A DNA stretch of 64,000 nt, from assembly GCA_036268425.1 (NCBI GenBank), contig DATAUE010000114.1, forward strand, positions 200,465-264,464, in the 5' to 3' direction. The position numbers and the translations under genes were made by a program. Under the pieces are notes generated by a model. It was given only the letters and a program-made list of their open reading frames with translations. It did not search any database and had not been told where the DNA came from. Source of the stretch: DATARH01 sp036268425 (GTDB taxonomy: Bacteria > Pseudomonadota > Alphaproteobacteria > ATCC43930 > CGMCC-115725). Within the stretch, counting starts at the first letter, position 1, and the number at the start of each line of letters is the position of its first letter. Below, piece after piece: positions 14,973 through 23,300 of this stretch.

Positions 14973-15662
14973 CTATTGAGGCTTCAGCGGCGGGTCGCCG
15001 GCCGCGACGTGAACGATTCTGTCGACATAGATGCCGGGTGTCGCGATCAACTCAGGCGAGAGCTCGCCGAGTTCGGCGATGTGCTGCGTCTGCGCGATCG
15101 TCAGCGCCGCCGCCGACGCCATGACCGGGTTGAAGTTTCGCCCGGCGTCGCGATAGACGAGATTGCCCCAGCGGTCGGCGCGCCACGCCTCGACCAGCGC
15201 GACATCGCCATAGATCGCCTGTTCGAGGATGTGTTCCCGGCCGTTAAAGACGCGCGCCTCCTTGCCCTCCGCCAGCTTGGTGCCGGCGCCGGTGGCAGTG
15301 TAGAAGGCCGGAATGCCGGCCGCCGCGGCACGGATGCGCTCCGCCATAGTGCCTTGCGGCAGGATTTCGAGTTCGATCTCGCCGCGGGCATAGACCGCCT
15401 CGAACAGCACCGAGCCACGGCTGCGCGCAAAGCTGCACACGATCTTGCGCACCCTGCCCTCGCCGATCAGCCGCGCCACCCCTTCGTGGCCGCGCCCGGC
15501 CGTGTTGTGCACAACCGTCAGTTCACGCGCCCCCTGCTCGATCAACCCGTCGACCAAGGCGCGCGGTTCGCCGACCTGGGCGAACCCGGCGATCAGAACG
15601 GTCGAGCCGTCCTTGATGTCCGCCAGCGCCTCAGCCACCGAACGGACGAATTTGTCGATCAT
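14973..15662 (-). CDS. 3-oxoacid CoA-transferase, alpha subunit
   Basis: A 229-residue PcaI/ScoA-type subunit: MIDKFVRSVAEALADIKDGS, GGFG-like IAGFAQVGEP, TVVHNTAGRG, and the oxyanion segment FYTATGAGTKLAEGK around residue 121. It ends with GIYVDRIVHVA as in relatives. ATG 15662 opens the conserved region, though the frame is longer. Together with the downstream beta subunit it makes an ordinary heteromeric class I CoA-transferase operon. Confidence 0.9.
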   Translation of the reverse strand: MIDKFVRSVAEALADIKDGSTVLIAGFAQVGEPRALVDGLIEQGARELTVVHNTAGRGHEGVARLIGEGRVRKIVCSFARSRGSVLFEAVYARGEIELEILPQGTMAERIRAAAAGIPAFYTATGAGTKLAEGKEARVFNGREHILEQAIYGDVALVEAWRADRWGNLVYRDAGRNFNPVMASAAALTIAQTQHIAELGELSPELIATPGIYVDRIVHVAAGDPPLKPQ

Positions 15663-15749
15663 ACGCGCATTGCCCCCAATATCTGCCGGCGCGATTAAAC
15701 CGAAAGCGAGCGTCGAGGGGAACACCCGCGCAGGAGTTGATGGTGCGGT

Positions 15750-16064
15750 TCAGCCGTGTTTTTTCTGCGCCTCGACAAAAGCACGCAGCACGGCATTGAT
15801 GCGAGTCTGATAGCCGCGCCCCTGCTGTTTGAACCAGGCAATAATGTCGTTGTCGAGCCGCAGGGTCACCGGCGCCTTGCCTTGTGGCCACACGACCTGC
15901 GCTCCGGCCCAGTCCTCATCGGTCCAGAATGACTGATCGGGATCGTCAGCAACGGCGCGTTCTATGTCCTTATCGGTCAATGCCTCGACGCGCGCCCAGT
16001 CAGTCTGGCCTTTCATCCTCTTGGCATGGTTCAGCGATACTCGCGTAATACGCTCTTCGCTCAT
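15750..16064 (-). CDS. brnA: BrnA antitoxin
   Basis: A 104-residue protein of the BrnA family. The C-terminal part, WPQGKAPVTLRLDNDIIAWF then GYQTRINAVLRAFVEAQKK, is the ribbon-helix-helix-like DNA-binding and dimer segment; the N-terminal half wraps the toxin in known pairs. ATG 16064 follows GGAGGGCGAGAAGAA, a strong site that decides the start. The gene begins inside brnT (65-base overlap), the usual toxin-first order. In known systems BrnA alone represses the operon. Confidence 0.88.
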   Translation of the reverse strand: MSEERITRVSLNHAKRMKGQTDWARVEALTDKDIERAVADDPDQSFWTDEDWAGAQVVWPQGKAPVTLRLDNDIIAWFKQQGRGYQTRINAVLRAFVEAQKKHG

Positions 16065-16302
16065 TTCTTCTCGCCCTCCTGGCGCTGATAATGCGCCGAC
16101 GATCGAGGCGCCATGTCGAGACGACATGAAAGACTTGGCCATCAATCTCTCCGAAAGTCCGAAACCGCCGTTCGCCATAGTCGCGCCGAAGATCTTCGGT
16201 CTCCAGAACGTGGCCCAGAAAAATTCCGATCACATCGATAAAGTCGATACCGTGCTTGACGAGATTGGCTTGTCGCTTCTCGTCGTCCCATTCGAATTCC
16301 AT
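16000..16302 (-). CDS. brnT: BrnT toxin (RelE-fold ribonuclease)
   Basis: A 100-residue BrnT protein: MEFEWDDEKRQANLVKHGID at the N-terminus is the family hallmark, followed by GERRFRTFGEIDGQVFHVV, and IISARRARRNERRAYY at the C-terminal active region. BrnT is a ribonuclease that blocks translation until neutralised by BrnA. ATG 16302 is used; TTG 16308 is in frame just upstream. No Shine-Dalgarno is visible; a palindrome lies right before the start. Confidence 0.88.
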   Translation of the reverse strand: MEFEWDDEKRQANLVKHGIDFIDVIGIFLGHVLETEDLRRDYGERRFRTFGEIDGQVFHVVSTWRLDRRRIISARRARRNERRAYYASIAEPCQEDERPD

Positions 16303-16306
16303 GCGC

Positions 16307-16326
16307 AAGTATTAACATATGTACTT
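16307..16326. promoter_or_regulatory. Possible BrnA operator
   Basis: AAGTATTAACATATGTACTT has 5-bp inverted arms (AAGTA/TACTT) around an AT-rich centre and begins 5 bases before the brnT ATG, in the 45-base gap shared with the divergent CapA-like gene. BrnA is known to repress its own operon; binding here is inference. It replaces the place where a ribosome site would be, so the transcript may have a very short leader. Confidence 0.5.
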
Positions 16327-16347
16327 ACGACATAGGGGGCATTCCAG

Positions 16348-17391
16348 ATGGCTTCGATAATCCTCGTCGGCGATGTGAACCTGATGAATGTCGATGACCC
16401 GCGCGTACCGTTCGCGCAGGTCGGCGCTGAGATGCGAGCGGCCGATTTGGTGCTCGCCAATCTCGAATGCTGCCTGTACCAGCCGCCCGAGGGGCACACG
16501 GTCGAGCATGAGGGTTTTTTCGCCGATCCTGGCGCGGCAGGCGAGGCGCTCAAGATCGGCGGCATTGCCGCTGTCGGCATCGCCAATAACGTCAATTACG
16601 GCAATGCCGCGATCCTCGGCTCGATCGCGCAGCTCGACCGCATCGGCATCCCCCATGCCGGTGCCGGGCCCAATCTCGACGCGGCACGGGCACCGGCGAT
16701 CGTCATCGGCGGCGGATTGCGGATCGGGTTTTTGCAGCGCAGCTCGGTCTACTGGCCGACCAATCACGAGGCGTCCGAGCATGGCGCCGGCATCGCCGTG
16801 ATCCGCGGCCATACCGCCTATCAGGTGCCGTCGCACAAAATCCGCCCGGAAATCCCGCCGATGAACCGGCCCGGCGTGCCGCCAGTCGTCGTGACTTGGG
16901 CTGACAAGGTCTATCTCAAGCGCTTCGCCGACGACATCGCGGCGTTGCGCCGGCAGGCCGACATTGTCGTCGCGTCGTGCCATTGGGGTCTTGGCGAAGA
17001 GGTGCTCGACTACATGACCGAAATCGCACATGCGGCAATCGATGCCGGCGCCGACATCGTCATCGGGCACGGGCCGCATTATTCACTGCCGGTCGAGGTT
17101 TATCGCGGCAAGCCGATTTTTTACGGTCTCGGCAGCTTTTCGTTTCATACCGGACATGGTGGGCGCCGCCACGGCGACTGGATCGGCATGATGGCCAAAA
17201 TCGAGGCTGGCAACAGCGGGCTTGGCGCCGTGCGCTTTCGTTTTGTGCGGCACAACGCAGCCAACGAAACCGTCGCCTGTGCCCTCGCGGCCGAAGGCGC
17301 GACGCTCGACCGCATCGTCAGCAACAGCGCCGCGCGCAATGCGCGGCTGACCACCGATGGTGATTGGGTGCGGGTTGCGCCTCCTGAATAG
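16348..17391 (+). CDS. CapA-family metallophosphatase-like protein
   Basis: A 347-residue protein of the CapA (poly-gamma-glutamate biosynthesis) fold, a calcineurin-like metallophosphatase relative. Metal-site motifs: LVGDVNLM (residues 5-12), LANLECCL (near 36), GIANNVNYG (near 77), VASCHWG (near 209), IGHGPHYSLPVEVY (near 234) and GLGSFSF. No membrane anchor or signal peptide is seen, unlike the capsule-forming CapA of Bacillus, so a cytoplasmic hydrolase is more likely. It is divergent from brnTA and not linked to other capsule genes. Confidence 0.85.
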   Translation: MASIILVGDVNLMNVDDPRVPFAQVGAEMRAADLVLANLECCLYQPPEGHTVEHEGFFADPGAAGEALKIGGIAAVGIANNVNYGNAAILGSIAQLDRIGIPHAGAGPNLDAARAPAIVIGGGLRIGFLQRSSVYWPTNHEASEHGAGIAVIRGHTAYQVPSHKIRPEIPPMNRPGVPPVVVTWADKVYLKRFADDIAALRRQADIVVASCHWGLGEEVLDYMTEIAHAAIDAGADIVIGHGPHYSLPVEVYRGKPIFYGLGSFSFHTGHGGRRHGDWIGMMAKIEAGNSGLGAVRFRFVRHNAANETVACALAAEGATLDRIVSNSAARNARLTTDGDWVRVAPPE

Positions 17392-17412
17392 GGCGGCGTT
17401 ACCGACGCAAAT

Positions 17413-18096
17413 TCATTCTTCGTTGGCTATCAAAGCGGTGTCGAATAGCGAGAGCATGGCCTCTTCATCCGGGACATCGTCATCGGCGCCGATTGGCAGA
17501 ACGATATCGAATCCGCTCGGACCAAGACGCTCGACCATTGCCCGCAGCCGACGTTCGACCTGGATCGAACTTTCCATCGGGCTTGGCACATAAACCGGCT
17601 TGCCGTTGCGCCCGAAGCTGAATTCCTCGGCACAGTTCTCGGGCCGCACATCGCCAAACAGCAATTCAGTCGCAATAAAGCCGCGATGCGGGCGCAGCCC
17701 GAGTGACGCGGCATAGGCAACGACGTCCCGCAACAATTTGCGAGCATAGCCCGGTTCCACCGCCTGTACGGGAGCCGCCAAATTCGCCATCTCGACATAT
17801 TCGTCGAACTCGCTCCGGTCGAGCATAGCGAACGTGACGTCTTTAACGCCAAGCGCGTAGGTGTCCACCAGAAACGCGGCCATCGCGACTTCGTCGGTCC
17901 CGCTCCGTCGCGCCAGGAAAACAGTACCAATGCCGGTGGCAAACATCTCCGGCTGGATCAGACAGCGATAGACCGGGCATTTTGCGAAATGCTGGACCTT
18001 TGCCGCCAACGAGACCGGTATCGCTGCGCGACGCGTCTGCAGTTCGCGTTTCCGACGAACCGCCTTGGCCGCATGGCGCTGTGGGTTTGAAGCCAT
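17413..18096 (-). CDS. Conserved hypothetical protein
   Basis: A 227-residue protein of unknown function. The N-terminus is strongly basic (NPQRHAAKAVRRKRELQTRR), followed by a soluble domain with VFLARRSGTDEVAMAAFLVD, TYALGVKDVTFAML and a C-terminal acidic end (DDDVPDEEAML). No signal peptide, membrane segment or catalytic motif is recognised. ATG 18096 is chosen because GGAGC lies 6-10 bases ahead. It ends 21 bases from the convergent CapA-like gene with no obvious terminator in between. Confidence 0.65.
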   Translation of the reverse strand: MASNPQRHAAKAVRRKRELQTRRAAIPVSLAAKVQHFAKCPVYRCLIQPEMFATGIGTVFLARRSGTDEVAMAAFLVDTYALGVKDVTFAMLDRSEFDEYVEMANLAAPVQAVEPGYARKLLRDVVAYAASLGLRPHRGFIATELLFGDVRPENCAEEFSFGRNGKPVYVPSPMESSIQVERRLRAMVERLGPSGFDIVLPIGADDDVPDEEAMLSLFDTALIANEE

Positions 18097-18250
18097 GTTC
18101 CGCTCCAAAATAAATTATTGCCTAGGCCACAGGATATAGATGTCTTGAGCGGTTGATAATACCAAATCCAGCTTTTAAGACGCCGAAATCGATCCGCAGT
18201 GGCGTGTTGCGGCGACGGCGCGATAGGCTGCGAAAACAGCGGAGCGCGCG

Positions 18251-19105
18251 ATGCAGAAATGGCGTATCGGCAAGGTCACCGTGACCAAGATTGTCGAGAT
18301 GGAGGTAACCGGCGGCAGTCGGTTCATTCTGCCGCAGGCGACCTATGACGAAATCCTGCCGATCGGCTGGTTGCAGCCGCATTTCGCCGATGAGCGCGGC
18401 CGGCTCAAGATGAGCATTCATGCGCTGGTCGTCGAAACGCCGAACCGCCGTATCATCGTCGATACCTGCCTCGGCAACGACAAGCAGAACCGCCGCATCC
18501 CGACTTGGAACAACCTGCAGGGCCCGTTCCTTGGCGATCTGGCAGCCGCCGGCTTTCCGCGCGAATCGATCGACACGGTGCTGTGCACGCACCTGCACGT
18601 CGATCATGTCGGGTGGAATACGATGCTGGTGGATGGCAAATGGGTGCCGACGTTTCCGCAAGCGCGCTACCTGATGGGCCGCGTCGAGTTCGCCCATTGG
18701 CGCGAGCAGCATGGTCGCGACGACATGTCGGCGGTGTTCGCCGACTCGGTCGCGCCGATCCACGAAGCCGGACTGGCCGAACTGGTTGAGTTCGATCATC
18801 AAGTCTGTGACGAGATCAGCTTTGTCCCGACGATCGGCCACACGCCCGGCCATGTCAGCGTCAGCATCCAATCCGAGGGCCAGGAAGCGCTGATTACCGG
18901 CGATTTCATGCACCACCCTTGCCAGATCGCGCATCCCGACTGGTCGTCCGCCGCCGACAGTGACCCGCACCAGGGACAGCAAACCCGCGAGCGGATGCTG
19001 CGCGACTTGTGCGACCGGCCGGTATTGGTGATCGGTACGCATTTTTCCGGTGCCACCGCCGGCCACATCGTCCGCGACGGCAGCACCTATCGGCTGGCGG
19101 TTTGA
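18251..19105 (+). CDS. Metallo-beta-lactamase fold hydrolase
   Basis: A 284-residue MBL-fold enzyme with the full dinuclear zinc set: THLHVDHVG (about 115-123), GHTPGHVSVSI (about 197), TGDFMHHP (about 219) and the last His in IGTHFSG. It resembles the lactonase/AttM-like branch (long N-terminal region with MSIHALVVETPNRRIIVDT), which hydrolyses lactones or related esters, but quorum quenching cannot be claimed. The gene is followed after 83 bases by a CoA-transferase gene on the same strand. Confidence 0.88.
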   Translation: MQKWRIGKVTVTKIVEMEVTGGSRFILPQATYDEILPIGWLQPHFADERGRLKMSIHALVVETPNRRIIVDTCLGNDKQNRRIPTWNNLQGPFLGDLAAAGFPRESIDTVLCTHLHVDHVGWNTMLVDGKWVPTFPQARYLMGRVEFAHWREQHGRDDMSAVFADSVAPIHEAGLAELVEFDHQVCDEISFVPTIGHTPGHVSVSIQSEGQEALITGDFMHHPCQIAHPDWSSAADSDPHQGQQTRERMLRDLCDRPVLVIGTHFSGATAGHIVRDGSTYRLAV

Positions 19106-19188
19106 TGAGTTCGCATGAGATGGTTGCGTCACCTTTTCCTTCTCACCGCTCACCGCCTCATTGCGAACAAACAAGAAGGGACACCCAG

Positions 19189-20391
19189 GTGACGGAACGC
19201 ATTTTCGACGGGTTGAAGGTCATCGATTGCGCCAGTTTCATCGCCGGCCCGGCAGCCGCGACCGTCATGTCGGATTTCGGCGCCGAGGTGATCAAGATCG
19301 AGCCGCCCGGTGCCGGTGATCCCTATCGCCGCCGTGCCATCCCGCTGCCCGAACGGCCACTCAATCCCGGCTTTATCCTCGACGCCCGCAACAAGAAGAG
19401 CCTGGCGCTCGATCTGCGCTCCGATGCCGGGCGCAACATCCTGTACCGGTTGGTGCGCGATGCCGACGTGTTCATCACCAACTATCCGCCGCCGGTGCGC
19501 GGCCGCCTCAAGATCACTTATGAGGATTTGGCGCCGCTCAACGAGCGGCTGATCTACGCGTCGTTCACCGGCTACGGCGAAACCGGGCCGGAAGCCAATA
19601 AGCCGGGTTTTGACGCGACGGCATGGTGGGCGCGCACCGGCCTCATGCATCTGGTGCGCGCCGGCGAAGAGGTAACGCCGGCCCGCTCGTTGCCCGGCAT
19701 GGGCGACCATCCCTCGGCGATGGGCACTTACGGCGCGATCGTGACGGCGCTTTACCAGCGCGAGCGTACCGGCAAAGGCAATTACGTCAGTTCGTCCTTG
19801 CTGGCGAATGGACTATGGGCCAATGGCTGCTCGGTGCAGGCGTCGCTATGCGGCGACGATGTCGTACCGCAACCGCCGCGCACCCAAGCGTTGAGCGCAT
19901 TGCGGGTGCATTACCAGTGTCGCGACGGCAAATGGCTGCTGCTGTCGGTCGCTGCCGACGAATGGCGCTGGGAAAAATTCAAGGAATGCTTCGGCAGCCC
20001 GGCAATCCTCGACGAGCAACGCTTTGCGACCTCGCCGGCGCGCGACGCCAATGCGCGTGAACTCGTCGCGATCCTCGACGGACTGTTCGCGCAGAAAGAC
20101 ATGAAGGAATGGCGCGGCATTCTCGATAATGCCGGCATCATCTTCGGCATCGTCGCCGAAACCGGCGATATCGCCGAGGACGAGCAGGTAAGGGCCGCCG
20201 GCCACCTGATGCAGTTCACCGACGCTGACTACAAGACCATCAACAGCCCCTTCGAAATCCGCGGGCAGCAGAAGGTTGCACCCCGCATCGCCCCTCGCGT
20301 CGGCCAGCACAGCGCCGAGGTATTGCGCGATGCCGGCTATCCCGACCAGGAAATCGCCGCGCTGCGCGATGCCGGCATCATCGGACCGTGA
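19189..20391 (+). CDS. CaiB/BaiF family CoA-transferase
   Basis: A 400-residue class III CoA-transferase: FDGLKVIDCASFIAGPAAAT at the start, DFGAEVIKIEPPGAGDPYR, KKSLALDL, and the catalytic Asp expected in the LPGMGDHPSAMGTY segment (near residue 172). The likely start is GTG 19189 (VTERIFDG), since the conserved family start is at this point and AAGGG lies upstream; the frame is open from 19009 without family similarity. Substrate unknown. The fused hydrolase-methyltransferase follows 10 bases later, so they are probably one operon. Confidence 0.87.
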   Translation: MTERIFDGLKVIDCASFIAGPAAATVMSDFGAEVIKIEPPGAGDPYRRRAIPLPERPLNPGFILDARNKKSLALDLRSDAGRNILYRLVRDADVFITNYPPPVRGRLKITYEDLAPLNERLIYASFTGYGETGPEANKPGFDATAWWARTGLMHLVRAGEEVTPARSLPGMGDHPSAMGTYGAIVTALYQRERTGKGNYVSSSLLANGLWANGCSVQASLCGDDVVPQPPRTQALSALRVHYQCRDGKWLLLSVAADEWRWEKFKECFGSPAILDEQRFATSPARDANARELVAILDGLFAQKDMKEWRGILDNAGIIFGIVAETGDIAEDEQVRAAGHLMQFTDADYKTINSPFEIRGQQKVAPRIAPRVGQHSAEVLRDAGYPDQEIAALRDAGIIGP

Positions 20392-20401
20392 GCCGAGCGA
20401 C

Positions 20402-21724
20402 ATGAACAACGCCCCACACGACACCGTGGCCTCGCGCCTCGTCGCATTGCTCGACCATCTCGGCATCGGCCGGGCGCATTTCGCAACCCAGATCCCGTCC
20501 GACCTCGCTGAATTTGTCACCGCACACCCGGGGCGCGTCGGTGGCGTGGTGCTGTGTGCTCCGGTACGGCTCGATCCGGCGGCATTCGCCGGCGTGGCGG
20601 ACCGGATGCTGATGATCTCCGGCGAATATGGCCCGACCTTCGGGGTCGCCGTTCGCGCCGCCGGGCGGTTGCCGGGCGCACAACGCTATATCCTTGATAA
20701 TTACGAGGCGCTTGGCTGGTCGGACGTCGTCCGGGACAATACCGGCGAGATCACCAGCCGGATGACCAGCTTTCTCGGCAGTTTCGCGGCCGATACGCCC
20801 CGGCCCGGCTCGGCAAACGGCAGCCATGCCGGCCTCAACTATCGCGTCGAGGGAAGCGGACCGGCTCTGCTGTTGCTGCCGTTTTTTCTGGCCCCGTCGC
20901 AATGGGCGCCGGCTCTGCCCGAGCTGGCAAAGCATTTCACGGTTGTGACGCTCGGCGGCCGGCATCTCGGCGGCATCGCCGCGCTCGAAGACCGCGCCAG
21001 CATGTCGACCTATCGCGCGATGTTCCGCACGCTCATCGATCACATCGCGCCACAACCCGGCGAGGCGATCCTCGATGTTGGCTGCGGCGCCGGCTCGCTT
21101 GACCGGCAACTGGCGCACCGTCTGGGCGACACGAACCCGATCACGGCGCTCGACACCAATCCGTTCTGGCTTGCCGAAGCGGCAGCGCTTGCGGCCGAGG
21201 ACGGTCTCACCGGGAAAATCCGCTTTGTGCCGGGCAATGCCGAGGCGCTGCCTTTTCCCGATGCCTCGTTCGGCGCGGTCTTTTCAGTCACGGTGATCGA
21301 GGAATGCGACGCCGACCGCGCGATTGCCGAGATGGTACGTGTCGCGGCTCCGGGCGGGCGGGTCGGTGTCGTCGTGCGCGCGATCGATCTGCCGCAATGG
21401 TGGAATATCGCCTTACCGGACGCGATCCGCCGCAAGATCACGCCGCCACCACAATCCGTCGCTGCTTCGGGAGTCGCAGACGCCAGCCTTTATCGCCGGA
21501 TGCGGCGAGCCGGCCTCACCGATCTCGTGCGCTATCCGTTTGCGGTCACGCTCGACCGCCCCGGCAGCCCGATCTGGCGCTACCGCGAAGACCATGTGCT
21601 GTCGCTGCTCGATCCCGAAGAGCTACCAGTGTGGCGCGCGGCCCGCGATCAGGCCGCCGCCGACGGAAGCCTGATGATGGCTCATTCGCTGCATTGCGCG
21701 GTCGGCACCAAACCAGCAGGTTAA
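20402..21724 (+). CDS. Methyltransferase with rearranged hydrolase-like N-terminus
   Basis: A 440-residue protein. Residues about 205-440 are a class I SAM methyltransferase: AILDVGCGAGSLDRQLA, DTNPFWLAEA, VPGNAEALPFPDASFGAVFS. Residues 1-135 look like the second half of an alpha/beta hydrolase (LVALLDHLGIGRAH, HPGRVGGVVLCAP), but the GxSxG nucleophile is replaced by ATQIPSD. Residues 143-190 look like the first half of such a hydrolase (LNYRVEGSGPALLLLPFF, then FTVVTLGGRHLG). So the hydrolase halves are in reverse order and without a nucleophile. The methyl acceptor is unknown; the CoA-transferase upstream suggests an acyl compound. Confidence 0.8.
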   Translation: MNNAPHDTVASRLVALLDHLGIGRAHFATQIPSDLAEFVTAHPGRVGGVVLCAPVRLDPAAFAGVADRMLMISGEYGPTFGVAVRAAGRLPGAQRYILDNYEALGWSDVVRDNTGEITSRMTSFLGSFAADTPRPGSANGSHAGLNYRVEGSGPALLLLPFFLAPSQWAPALPELAKHFTVVTLGGRHLGGIAALEDRASMSTYRAMFRTLIDHIAPQPGEAILDVGCGAGSLDRQLAHRLGDTNPITALDTNPFWLAEAAALAAEDGLTGKIRFVPGNAEALPFPDASFGAVFSVTVIEECDADRAIAEMVRVAAPGGRVGVVVRAIDLPQWWNIALPDAIRRKITPPPQSVAASGVADASLYRRMRRAGLTDLVRYPFAVTLDRPGSPIWRYREDHVLSLLDPEELPVWRAARDQAAADGSLMMAHSLHCAVGTKPAG

Positions 21725-21741
21725 TCCAGCGATTCCGTCCA

Positions 21742-21776
21742 TTTTGTCATACCGGCCTTCGCCGGTAATGACAAAA
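21742..21776. terminator. REP-like hairpin between convergent genes
   Basis: TTTTGTCATACCGGC, loop CTTC, then GCCGGTAATGACAAAA: a stem of 15 pairs with one bulge, flanked by T and A runs. It lies between the convergent methyltransferase and HAD phosphatase genes and could end transcription from both. The core (CATACCGGCCTTCGCCGGTAATG) is the kind of dispersed palindrome often found in alphaproteobacterial genomes. Confidence 0.75.
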
Positions 21777-21792
21777 CGAGTGCGACCGCGGC

Positions 21793-22602
21793 TCAACCGC
21801 CGAAAACGTAGCGGTCGATCGCGGCGGCGAAGCCGTCTTCCTCATTCGACAACGTCGTTGCCTGCGCTTTAGCTTTGACGTGGTCGGGGGCGTTGCCCAT
21901 CGCAACCGCGAAGCCGCCGGCCTCGAACAATTCGAAATCGTTTTCCATATCGCCAAGCACTAGCACCTCGTCACGCGGCACGCCGAGCCGTGCCGACAGC
22001 ACCTGCACAAGGCGGCCCTTGTCGATGCCGGGCGGGATCACATCGCAATAATAGGGCTGGGAGCGCGCCGCAAAGGCGCGGCCGGCGAGCGATCCCCGCA
22101 ACTCCGTCTCACAGCGCTTGACCAGTTCGTGATCATCGCTCGGCCCGACGATCTTGCCGACCGCGGTGTAGTGCGCGTCGGTAAAGGCCGGCACCACGGT
22201 CGGCGGCGTCTGGATCGTATGGGTTTCATGGTCGACATGCGAGCCGGCACGATTGGCGACGACCCATTCATTGCCGATGAACACCCAGCAATCGACGCCG
22301 TGCCGCCGAAACGTCTCGACCGCTTCCTTGGCAGCAGCCGGCGGGATCAGTTTCTGTTCGACGACGCTCAAATCAGCCGGCTCGACGATCGACCCGCCGT
22401 TATAGCCGCCAAACGGCAATTTCAGCGCCAGCGGCTCGATCATCATCTTAAGCCCGAATGGCGGCCGGCTCGAACAGATCGAGAAATGAATGCCGTTATC
22501 ATGCAACCGCTGCACCGCCGCAATGGCGCGCGGCGTCAGCGCCTTGGCGGTCGTGACGAGCGTGCCGTCCACATCAGTGACGACCAGCGAGACTTTCCTC
22601 AT
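21793..22602 (-). CDS. Cof-type HAD phosphatase
   Basis: A 269-residue HAD-IIB (Cof-like) sugar or nucleotide phosphatase. Motif I is VVTDVDGTLV (nucleophile Asp10), motif II is FSICSSRP, the cap domain is in the middle, and the C-terminal motifs are GIDKGRL and VLGDMENDFELFE. It is the last gene of the pentose phosphate block and overlaps rpiA by four bases (ATGA), so it is translationally coupled. A sugar-phosphate substrate fits this context but is inferred. Confidence 0.87.
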   Translation of the reverse strand: MRKVSLVVTDVDGTLVTTAKALTPRAIAAVQRLHDNGIHFSICSSRPPFGLKMMIEPLALKLPFGGYNGGSIVEPADLSVVEQKLIPPAAAKEAVETFRRHGVDCWVFIGNEWVVANRAGSHVDHETHTIQTPPTVVPAFTDAHYTAVGKIVGPSDDHELVKRCETELRGSLAGRAFAARSQPYYCDVIPPGIDKGRLVQVLSARLGVPRDEVLVLGDMENDFELFEAGGFAVAMGNAPDHVKAKAQATTLSNEEDGFAAAIDRYVFGG

Positions 22603-23300
22603 CGAATGTTCCTCTCGTTGCCGGCCAAAATTTCGACGCCGATATCGGTTGCGACGATGACCTGTGACGCGCGCCCGACGAACAAGCCGTTGTCGACCAC
22701 GCCCACGGTCATGTTGAGCAGATTTTCCAAACGGGCCGGATCATCGATCATGCCGAAATGGCAATCGGCGATGTAATTTCCGCCATCGGTGACAAAAGGC
22801 CCAGCATCGGCCCGACGCAATTCCGGCACTGCCCCAAGATTTTGCAGCGCCAGCATGGTCGCCTGCCAGCCGAACTGCACGATTTCGACCGGCAGCGGCA
22901 TGTGCTGTCCCAGCCGGTCCACCAGCTTGTCCTGGTCCACGACGACGATGAAACGCGCGCTGGCTGCGGCGACGATCTTTTCTCGCAGCAATGCCCCACC
23001 GCCACCTTTGACCAGGGCGAGGCTGCCGCGCTGCACTTCGTCGGCGCCGTCGATCGCGAGGTCGAGGCGGTGATGCGCGGCAAAATTCGTCAGCGGAATG
23101 TGCAGATGCCGCGCCAGTTCCGCCGTATGCTCGGATGTCGGGATCGCCACGACCGACAGGCCGCGCGCCACGCGGGCGGCGAGATGCTCGACGACAAACG
23201 CCGCCGTCGAGCCGGTGCCCAGCCCCAAAACCATGCCGTTTTCGACAAACTCGACGGCGCGCTGCGCCGCCAGGCTTTTCAGATGGTCGCGATCGTGCAT
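22599..23300 (-). CDS. rpiA: Ribose-5-phosphate isomerase A
   Basis: A 233-residue RpiA that interconverts ribose 5-phosphate and ribulose 5-phosphate. Signatures: LGLGTGSTAAFVV (residues 24-36), TSEHTAELA, DLAIDGADEVQ (catalytic Asp near 82), LVKGGGGALLREKI (catalytic Glu near 104). ATG 23300 shares one base with the rpe stop (TGATG), so translation is coupled and the start is firm. Normal length. Confidence 0.93.
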   Translation of the reverse strand: MHDRDHLKSLAAQRAVEFVENGMVLGLGTGSTAAFVVEHLAARVARGLSVVAIPTSEHTAELARHLHIPLTNFAAHHRLDLAIDGADEVQRGSLALVKGGGGALLREKIVAAASARFIVVVDQDKLVDRLGQHMPLPVEIVQFGWQATMLALQNLGAVPELRRADAGPFVTDGGNYIADCHFGMIDDPARLENLLNMTVGVVDNGLFVGRASQVIVATDIGVEILAGNERNIR

